Source: Minisyncoccota bacterium (GTDB lineage Bacteria; Patescibacteriota; Minisyncoccia; UBA6257; HR35). Taken from it: 6,744 nt of DNA. The position numbers and the translations under genes are program-made. Below the pieces are notes generated by a model. It made no database searches. It was not told where the DNA came from and saw only the letters and a program-made list of their open reading frames with translations. How positions within the stretch are numbered: the first letter of the stretch is position 1; each line of letters begins with the position of its first letter. Shown piece after piece: positions 1-5,770 of the stretch. The stretch covers positions 1 to 6,744 of the forward strand of contig CALHPI010000026.1 of NCBI GenBank assembly GCA_938036275.1. The letters are read 5' to 3'.

Positions 1-1
1 G

Positions 2-49
2 TTTTTAAGCTTTATCTTTATTCTTTTTAGTCTTAAAGTTGTTGCTGCG
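2..49 (+). other. Signal peptide, C-terminal part (5' end outside window)
   Basis: Reading in the frame of the downstream lytic transglycosylase, codons from position 2 give a hydrophobic run (FLSFIFILFSL) followed by KVVAAP. This looks like the hydrophobic core and small-residue end of a Sec signal peptide. The cleavage site is probably next to the VVAA residues, although the following proline makes the exact position uncertain. The positively charged N-terminus and the start codon lie outside the window. Confidence 0.7.
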
Positions 50-1297
50 CCTTTGACCTTAAATAAAACTGTACAGCCTTCTCCCGAAATTCAAAAACAA
101 AAAGAATCTTTAGAATCCGAACTTAAAAAAATTCTTCAACAGATTGATGATTATAAAAAAACAATTAAGAATATTCGAAGTCAAAAAAAATCAATTCAAG
201 ATGAAATAAAAATTGTGACTGCTAATATTCAAAAAATTGAATTAGAAATTAAGGCTATTGATTTAAACATTAAAAGATTAAATCAAAAAATTGCTGAGAC
301 TAAAAAATCTATTAAACTGACTGAAGAAAAAATCAATTATTCTAAAGAAATTTTAGTAGCTGCTCTTAGATACTATTATCAAGTCAAACAGAGAAATGTT
401 GTTGAAGTTTTTTTAGCCCAAGCAAGTCTTTCCGACTACTTTAATAACTTTTTTTATTTACAAAAACTTCAAGAAGAAATCAATAAAGAGATTAGCAATT
501 TAAAAGATTTAAACTCTAAACTTAATAAGCAAAAAGCTAATTTAGAGGAGGAACTGGAAGAACAAAATAGTCTTTTATCTTTAGCAAAAATTAAATATGC
601 TGACTTGCAGGAACTTAAAAAAGAGAAACAATTTTTATTAGCCCAAGCTCAAAAACAAGAAACGGAATATCAAAAGAAATTGACTGAAGCTGAAAAAACA
701 GCCGCACAGATAAGAGAGCAACTTTATCGCTTAGCTGGAGGCGGTGCTCCGATTACTTTTGGTCAAGCTTATGAATATGCTAAGATTGCTGAAAGATATA
801 CTAATATAAGACCAGCTTTTTTGCTTGCGGTTTTACATTATGAATCAAGAATAGGTCAAAATGTTGGTACTTGTCATTATAAGGATGCGATGAAACCATC
901 AGAACAACCAATTTTTGAGCAAATTGCTCGTGAACTTGGGTTAGATCCCGACCGATTACCTGTTTCTTGTAAACCCTGGTATGGTTGGGGAGGAGCAATG
1001 GGACCAGCTCAATTTATTCCTTCAACCTGGATGGCTTATCGCGATCGAGTTGCCAAAATAACTGGTAATAACCCTCCCTCTCCTTGGAATATTTTAGATT
1101 CATTTATTGCTGCGGCTATCAAGTTAACAGATGCAGGTGCTGGTTCGAGAAATTATCAGGATGAATGGAAAGCGGCGATGATTTATTTTGCTGGTTCTAA
1201 CTGGAACAAGCCTTCTTTAAGATTTTACGGTGATGATGTTATGGCAATTGCACAAAGGTTTGAGACTGATATCCGGATTTTAGAAAGAAATAAATAA
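2..1297 (+). CDS. Exported coiled-coil lytic transglycosylase (MltB/SLT-type), 5'-partial
   Basis: Predicted secreted peptidoglycan-cleaving enzyme. Residues are numbered from the TTG at 53, but that codon is not the true start: the frame is open to the window edge, and codons 2-52 encode a hydrophobic stretch (FLSFIFILF, then VVAAP) that looks like the core and end of a signal peptide. The real start therefore lies upstream. Residues about 10-100 and 135-228 are Lys/Glu/Gln-rich coiled coil. Residues 101-145 between them (ALRYYYQ, then VVEVFLAQASLSDYFNNF) resemble the PcsB/CwlO coiled-coil segment. A GGG linker (229-231) leads to a lytic transglycosylase domain at about 235-410, with the likely catalytic Glu264 in LHYES and the family motif GGAMGPAQFIPSTW at 313-326. 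The only two cysteines, C274 and C306, are both in this domain and could form a disulfide. It ends at TAA and overlaps the convergent debranching-enzyme gene. The catalytic class is confident; the exact wall substrate and partner are inferred. Confidence 0.88.
   Translation, partial: FLSFIFILFSLKVVAAPLTLNKTVQPSPEIQKQKESLESELKKILQQIDDYKKTIKNIRSQKKSIQDEIKIVTANIQKIELEIKAIDLNIKRLNQKIAETKKSIKLTEEKINYSKEILVAALRYYYQVKQRNVVEVFLAQASLSDYFNNFFYLQKLQEEINKEISNLKDLNSKLNKQKANLEEELEEQNSLLSLAKIKYADLQELKKEKQFLLAQAQKQETEYQKKLTEAEKTAAQIREQLYRLAGGGAPITFGQAYEYAKIAERYTNIRPAFLLAVLHYESRIGQNVGTCHYKDAMKPSEQPIFEQIARELGLDPDRLPVSCKPWYGWGGAMGPAQFIPSTWMAYRDRVAKITGNNPPSPWNILDSFIAAAIKLTDAGAGSRNYQDEWKAAMIYFAGSNWNKPSLRFYGDDVMAIAQRFETDIRILERNK
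1239..1297. other. Convergent 3' overlap of two coding regions (59 bp)
   Basis: The rightward cell-wall gene ends at TAA 1295-1297 and the leftward debranching-enzyme gene ends at TAA 1239-1241, so 59 bp are coding on both strands. On the leftward side this covers the last 18 codons. Its recognisable family motif (QLWSMSSLIYFF) runs to about residue 526, at 1282-1284, so only the non-conserved tail and the last few motif residues share DNA with the other gene. I saw no hairpin followed by a T-tract here on either strand, so each transcript probably reads into the other gene. Confidence 0.85.
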
Positions 1298-2861
1298 GAC
1301 TTGACATTGACCAAAGTTGAACTAATGAACCTTCACTTCTTCTTTCCCTAGCACTGCTTATTTCGCTTGAATAACCCAAAACGCCATCAACAAATAAATC
1401 AGTTAAACTTGCGGTAATAATTTTTTCAACAATTTCTTTATATTTTTTAGAATTTATTTTTGTTAACCCCAGAGCAATCAAATTATTTATAAAATACCAA
1501 GAATCTCCTTGATGATAAGCTTGAGCGAATTCACCATCATCTTCATTTTTAAAATTGGGATCATTTTTAGAAAGAGTGCTTAATCCTCCCCAATCAAGAA
1601 AATTTTCTTTAATTAATTGATCAAAGAAGCTTTCCCATTCTTTAAAACTAAAAAGATCTTCTAAGAAAAGGAAAGTAAAGATTAAATTTATATCTGTTGG
1701 CTGTTTTTTAATTCTGGCAATTAATTTTTCCTTGCGATAATTAGCTTCGTCAACATAAAATTTATTTTCTCTAGCTAATCTTCTTAAAACTTTTAAATAT
1801 AAACTTTCGATTTCCAAAGCATTTTTTCTTTCTAAAGTATCCATCCAAGTTGAAAAAGTAGGTAAATCAAATTCGTTGTTTTTCATAAATTTTTTTTTCC
1901 AAAAATGAAAATATTTTTCTAAAAGAGTAAAATGAGAACGCAAAAGAAGATTGTCTAAATTTAAAATTAAAAGAAGCAAGGTATCAGCTCCAGGCCATTG
2001 CCAAACTTTATGAATTTTAGGTTTATTTGTATCCCAGATATTTTCCAGATTATTTAAATAAAATCTTAATCTTTTTTCTAAAAAATCTTCCGTGCAAACA
2101 TCTTTTAAAAGATATAAACTTAAAAGTTCATCGCGGAACCAGTTTTCATAAAACCAAGGAAATCCAGCTGGGAGATAATCATCTAAAATTAAATTCTGTA
2201 TTCTTAAAAGAAGAAAATCTAAGAATTGATTTTGGGGTTGAAAAATTATCTCTTCTTTCCCTTTTTTAAGTGGTGGTTCTAAAATTTTAATTTTCAGTTC
2301 TCTGATTTTTCCGGAAAGACCATCAAAAACAAACCATTCATAAGGCGGTGAATTTCTTTTTTTATCAAAGTCCATTTTTTTAATTAACCAATCTTCTCTA
2401 AATTCTAGAGGTGAATCAGCTTCAATCAAAATTTTTACCCGACCATTTCCTTCTAAAAATTCATCAAGAATTAAACAACAAGAAGATATTTTTTTAATCG
2501 TAATTTTTCTTTTTTCCGGTTCATTTTTAAAAATATCTTTAAAATCAAAAGTTAAATTAACTGGTTGCCATGAAGAAAAAACCAATTCTAAGGAATCAGG
2601 ATTTAATTTTAAATAAACCTGATTATTTTTAAGATAAAAAATAATTTCCTGAGGACTTAAAATATAACTTTCGAGAATTTCGTCATTAAAATTAATATCG
2701 TCTAAAAATCGCCAAACTTGATTATTAAAGAATAAAAATCCACCAAAATACCTACTTTTTCTTTGGGGCGAAAAGAAAAACCATAAATTTCCATTTTTTA
2801 AAAAGAAAATTTCAGATTTAGCTTCATAAGTCTTTTTTAACTCTGAATAATTAACCTTCAT
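1239..2861 (-). CDS. Amylo-alpha-1,6-glucosidase / glycogen debranching enzyme (GDE_C, GH133)
   Basis: Predicted cytoplasmic enzyme that hydrolyses the alpha-1,6-linked glucose left at branch points of glycogen-like glucans. The 540 residues split into an N-terminal beta-rich region (about 1-200) and an (alpha/alpha)6-barrel catalytic region (about 205-528). Family landmarks occur in order: AGFPWFYENWFRDE at 232-245 (counterpart of the usual PWFxDWGRDT, with acid D244), WPGADTLLLL at 289-298, TFSTWMDT at 335-342, ALEIESLYLKVLRRL at 348-362, DWGGLSTLS at 423-431, AYHQGDSWYFI at 448-458, SSEISS at 498-503 and GSLVQLWSMSSLI at 511-523. There is no attached GH13 glucanotransferase half as in the eukaryotic bifunctional enzyme. 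The ATG at 2859-2861 overlaps the end of the glycogen synthase gene by 11 bp and has no evident Shine-Dalgarno site, so translation is probably coupled. It is the last gene of the leftward operon. Family assignment is strong; bond specificity is inferred from the family. Confidence 0.9.
   Translation of the reverse strand: MKVNYSELKKTYEAKSEIFFLKNGNLWFFFSPQRKSRYFGGFLFFNNQVWRFLDDINFNDEILESYILSPQEIIFYLKNNQVYLKLNPDSLELVFSSWQPVNLTFDFKDIFKNEPEKRKITIKKISSCCLILDEFLEGNGRVKILIEADSPLEFREDWLIKKMDFDKKRNSPPYEWFVFDGLSGKIRELKIKILEPPLKKGKEEIIFQPQNQFLDFLLLRIQNLILDDYLPAGFPWFYENWFRDELLSLYLLKDVCTEDFLEKRLRFYLNNLENIWDTNKPKIHKVWQWPGADTLLLLILNLDNLLLRSHFTLLEKYFHFWKKKFMKNNEFDLPTFSTWMDTLERKNALEIESLYLKVLRRLARENKFYVDEANYRKEKLIARIKKQPTDINLIFTFLFLEDLFSFKEWESFFDQLIKENFLDWGGLSTLSKNDPNFKNEDDGEFAQAYHQGDSWYFINNLIALGLTKINSKKYKEIVEKIITASLTDLFVDGVLGYSSEISSARERRSEGSLVQLWSMSSLIYFFLKSGYQSQTFVQLP
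2851..2861 (-). other. Stop/start overlap GT3-GH133 (11 bp)
   Basis: The GT3 gene's TAA (2851-2853) lies just inside the debranching-enzyme frame that starts with ATG at 2859-2861. The bases before the ATG are pyrimidine-rich and lack a Shine-Dalgarno site, again pointing to translational coupling rather than independent initiation. Confidence 0.75.
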
Positions 2862-4605
2862 GATCGAAAGAGCGATAGACTTCTAAATAATTTTTAATTA
2901 ATTCCTGCCAATCAAAATGAGAAGCCAATCTTCGCGCTTCATATTTATTTTGAATTCTTTCTCCCCGAGACATCAAAACTATTCTCAAAAATATTTCCGT
3001 CAAATCATCAATAATCTCTTCATCTTTTTTGCCTTTTCTCTTAAGAATAAAAAGGCCAGGATTGCTGGCTGAAAGAATATTTTGCTCTTTAATATAACTG
3101 GCAAAGCCGGTTAAATCAGAAGTAATTGTAATAACTCCTGCAGCTAAGGTTTCTAAAGCAGTATAGCCCCACGGTTCATAAAAAGAAGGGAAAATACCTA
3201 AATGACAGCCATTAATAGCATCATAATAGTTGAGATTTAAAAAACCATCAGCGGAATTTAAATAAATTGGATAGAGAATAACTTTTATTTTATCATCTTC
3301 AGAATTATTTAATTCAGCTTTATTTAAAAGAGTTAAAAATTCATTATTAGGAGGTAAAAGGTGGGTTGATAGAGGAACTTGTTTATCTTTTTTAATTTTT
3401 CCTAAGGTTTTTCTTAATTCTAAAATTTCTTCCTCGGTAAAAATTTCTTTAATTGGTTGCTGGTGAATTAAAAGATGTAAAAGACGTCCTTTAATTTCAT
3501 CTTGAAGGTTTTCTAAATAATTTTCCAAACTTCGATAAGTAATAAGATTGTCTAAGATATTATGATCGACATCAACAAATTCATCAGGTACAAAAATAAA
3601 AAGATAAATGTTTTTATTAATTTGTTTTTCCTTTAGGATTTTATTTAATTTTCCCAAAGCAAGCAAAGCTAAATCAAAACCTTTATTTCTTATCTCTTTA
3701 CGACCACTAATAAAGAAAATTAAAGAATTTTTTATCGGACAAGATCTCTTCAGATAGGGCGAGAAAAAATAAAGAATGAATTCTAAAATAGCAGTTTTGT
3801 TTTTTTGATGGTGAGTAGCAATTTCTTCAAAAGTAGGAAAGCGACTTAAATCAATGCCATTAGGTAAAATGACATCAACCTTTCTTCCTAAAAATTTTTC
3901 AACTTCCTGAGCAGTAACATAGCTAACGGTTGTTAAAACAGTTGCAAATTTAGCAGCATTTTTTTCAAGTCCATGTTTAGCTTCGATGCCTAAATTATAG
4001 GCTGCTCTATCGGGATCAATCGTTTCTTTCCAAAAATCGACACCTACGCTTGCTAAAGTTCGACCTAAAATTGTTGCATGAGTTGTAAAAACTGTTTTCA
4101 CATTAAAATCTTTTAAAAATAAAATTGCGCCCCCACTTAGCCATTCATGAAAATGAAAAATTGAATCTTGAAAGCCAGAATGAATTAATTCTTTAATAAA
4201 CTCGCTAACTGCCTTTGACCAAGCAACTGGCTCATCATAATCTTTGCCAGTTCTTAAACTATCAATACCAAATTTTTCCCAAAGTTCGTATTTAAGACCG
4301 TTAATCTCATGAAGATATTTTTGAAAATCAATTAAAAAACCATGAGGCAAACCTTCAACTGTCCACTCCCCGTAATAAATAATAATTCCCCTTTTTTCTA
4401 AACTACTAATAATTTCACTAAATTCTTTTGGAGGTTCTAAAAATTTAAATTCACTTTGGCTTTTAGCTCCCAAATAAGGACCAATAACAAAATAATTGTT
4501 ATTATAAAAATTTCTAATATGCTTAGCTTTAGTAGCCAAAACCGTATAAATCCCACCTACTTTATTAGCAACTTCCCAACTAATTTCGAAAAGATACTTT
4601 GACAT
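2851..4605 (-). CDS. Eukaryote-type glycogen synthase (GT3)
   Basis: Predicted retaining GT-B glycosyltransferase that extends alpha-1,4-glucan chains from a nucleotide-glucose donor, UDP-glucose in characterised GT3 enzymes. The 584 residues follow GT3 rather than GlgA/GT5: FEISWEVANKVGGIYTV at 6-22 (glycine-rich donor loop), HFHEW at 151-155, TTHATILGR at 174-182, SYVTAQEVEKFLGR at 228-241, LPNGID at 247-252, GRKEIRNKGFD at 301-311 (phosphate-binding R302/K308), and GCHLGIFPSFYEPWGYTALE at 466-485, holding the E-X7-E pair E477/E485. Residues 547-560 match the eukaryotic glucose-6-phosphate-sensing arginine helix but keep only part of it. The protein is shorter than yeast and animal synthases (about 700 residues or more) and lacks their phosphorylated tails. 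The ATG at 4603-4605 sits 26 bp inside the end of the GH57 gene with no clear Shine-Dalgarno site. The N-terminus begins directly with the family motif, which supports this start. Confidence 0.95.
   Translation of the reverse strand: MSKYLFEISWEVANKVGGIYTVLATKAKHIRNFYNNNYFVIGPYLGAKSQSEFKFLEPPKEFSEIISSLEKRGIIIYYGEWTVEGLPHGFLIDFQKYLHEINGLKYELWEKFGIDSLRTGKDYDEPVAWSKAVSEFIKELIHSGFQDSIFHFHEWLSGGAILFLKDFNVKTVFTTHATILGRTLASVGVDFWKETIDPDRAAYNLGIEAKHGLEKNAAKFATVLTTVSYVTAQEVEKFLGRKVDVILPNGIDLSRFPTFEEIATHHQKNKTAILEFILYFFSPYLKRSCPIKNSLIFFISGRKEIRNKGFDLALLALGKLNKILKEKQINKNIYLFIFVPDEFVDVDHNILDNLITYRSLENYLENLQDEIKGRLLHLLIHQQPIKEIFTEEEILELRKTLGKIKKDKQVPLSTHLLPPNNEFLTLLNKAELNNSEDDKIKVILYPIYLNSADGFLNLNYYDAINGCHLGIFPSFYEPWGYTALETLAAGVITITSDLTGFASYIKEQNILSASNPGLFILKRKGKKDEEIIDDLTEIFLRIVLMSRGERIQNKYEARRLASHFDWQELIKNYLEVYRSFDHEG
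4580..4605 (-). other. Stop/start overlap GH57-GT3 (26 bp)
   Basis: The GH57 gene ends with TAG at 4580-4582, inside the GT3 reading frame that starts with ATG at 4603-4605. Only a weak AAG is seen upstream of the ATG. The long overlap, with both protein ends family-consistent, supports a co-transcribed and probably translationally coupled pair. Confidence 0.75.
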
Positions 4606-5770
4606 TAGGTTGAATTCTTAATTTTAAATCTTCTAAAGCATTACGAAAATTTAAATAGGCATCATAGGGCGTTTCATAGGGATTGAAATATTTATGAACA
4701 TCACCATCAGCGAACCATTTGGTGCACATATAATAAAAATGGTCAGCAGTCTGTAATTTTCGCCAAACATCTTTTAAATAAAAAGGAATTTCTTTTTCTA
4801 AAGAATATAAAATCTCAGCACATTCTTGTTGCATCTCATTGCCAAGCCAAGCGGTTAAATCTCTTTCGGTGTCAGCCCAAGTTACTGGATTTTTTGAAGA
4901 AAAAATTCCTCGGGCTGGATATTTTTTAATAACTTCACTTGGTAGAGCAAATTCTAGATCTTTTCTTTTGAAAACTTCAAATGGTAAAGATTTTAAAAAT
5001 TCAAAAATACCTGTTTCTTCCCATTGATGTTCACCAAAAGTTTCAAAATCCATAAAAAGATTAATAACTTCACCTTGACCATTATGAGCTTCTAACCAAG
5101 TTGCAAATTTATCAGCAGTTAACGGCCATTCTTCCCACCACCTCGCGGAAAAGCGAAAACTAACATCATCAGACAACTTATAATTTCTTAAAAGAATTTT
5201 TAGATTTTTTCCTGGATCTTCATAAAGAAAATTTGGCGAGCGCCATTCTAAAATCCAAGGAACACCTTCAGCTAAAATTCCCTCAAAACCAAGTTCTTTA
5301 ACAATTTTAGTGAGATTATCAAAATAAATTAATTCCGTATTAGCAAAAACTTTACTTTCTTGATTAAATAAATTTTTTATAAATTGCTGATGAAGCAAGA
5401 TTTGTTCTTTGAAATCTTTAGTTGAATATAAACTGGCTAAAGAATGATAATAAGTTTCACCGACAAATTCGACTGAACCAGTTTGGGCCAGTTGTTTGAA
5501 AAGCTCAATTATTTCTGGTTGCCATCTCTGAAGTTGCTCAATTAAAGTTCCAGTAATCCCAAAGCTAACTTTAAACTTACCATTAGTTTTTTCAATTAAT
5601 TCTTTAATAATTTTAAGAGTTGGTAAGTAGCATTTTTTCGCAATTCTTTCTAAATAAAATCTATTTCTATCATCATCAAAATAATTCTTATTTTCATAAA
5701 TATCAAAAACAGTATAATGTCGTAATCGAAAAGGCTGATGAACTTTAAAATAAAAAACTATTGAAGGCAT
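4580..5770 (-). CDS. GH57 alpha-amylase-type glycoside hydrolase / possible 4-alpha-glucanotransferase
   Basis: Predicted cytoplasmic retaining enzyme acting on alpha-1,4-glucans, either by hydrolysis or by transferring segments between chains. The 396 residues show the GH57 conserved regions in order: HQP at 11-13 (after MPSIVFYFKV, the usual start of this subgroup, which supports the ATG at 5768-5770), VEFVGETYYHS at 100-110, ANTELIYFD at 143-151 with the expected nucleophile E146, FMDFETFGEHQW at 239-250 with the expected acid/base D241, and ADHFYYMCTKWF at 342-353 leading into YETPYDAYLNF at 365-375. Both catalytic residues are present, unlike some GH57-like proteins of similar layout in Bacteroidetes that have lost one or both (recalled family knowledge). 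It is much shorter than GH57 branching enzymes, so branching activity is unlikely. It overlaps the GT4 gene by 13 bp and the GT3 gene by 26 bp. Family is confident; hydrolase versus transferase cannot be decided from sequence. Confidence 0.92.
   Translation of the reverse strand: MPSIVFYFKVHQPFRLRHYTVFDIYENKNYFDDDRNRFYLERIAKKCYLPTLKIIKELIEKTNGKFKVSFGITGTLIEQLQRWQPEIIELFKQLAQTGSVEFVGETYYHSLASLYSTKDFKEQILLHQQFIKNLFNQESKVFANTELIYFDNLTKIVKELGFEGILAEGVPWILEWRSPNFLYEDPGKNLKILLRNYKLSDDVSFRFSARWWEEWPLTADKFATWLEAHNGQGEVINLFMDFETFGEHQWEETGIFEFLKSLPFEVFKRKDLEFALPSEVIKKYPARGIFSSKNPVTWADTERDLTAWLGNEMQQECAEILYSLEKEIPFYLKDVWRKLQTADHFYYMCTKWFADGDVHKYFNPYETPYDAYLNFRNALEDLKLRIQPNVKVSFRN
5758..5770 (-). other. 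Stop/start overlap GT4-GH57 (13 bp)
   Basis: The GT4 gene's TAG (5758-5760) lies downstream of the GH57 ATG (5768-5770) in a different frame. The 20 bases before the ATG have no purine-rich Shine-Dalgarno core, so terminating ribosomes probably restart on the GH57 gene. This supports co-transcription. Confidence 0.75.

Noticed and set aside
801..998. Leftward open frame of 65 codons inside the lytic transglycosylase gene
   Set aside because: It lies antisense to the conserved catalytic domain, shows no recognisable motif, and has no start context; it is a shadow of the real gene.
1298..1400. Possible rho-independent terminator for the rightward cell-wall gene
   Set aside because: The stretch has a short direct repeat (TGAAC twice) but no inverted repeat followed by a T-tract, so no terminator can be supported.
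2027..2269. Rightward open frame of 80 codons inside the debranching-enzyme gene
   Set aside because: It is antisense to the conserved AGFPWF...WFRDE region, and its Leu/Lys-rich translation follows from the AT-rich opposite strand; no domain is visible.
4839..5027. Rightward open frame of 62 codons inside the GH57 gene
   Set aside because: It is fully antisense to a well-supported GH57 gene, with no family motif or ribosome site.
4580..5770. GH57 gene as a glycogen branching enzyme
   Set aside because: GH57 branching enzymes are clearly longer (more than 500 residues) with extra C-terminal helical domains; this 396-residue protein matches the shorter alpha-amylase-type layout.
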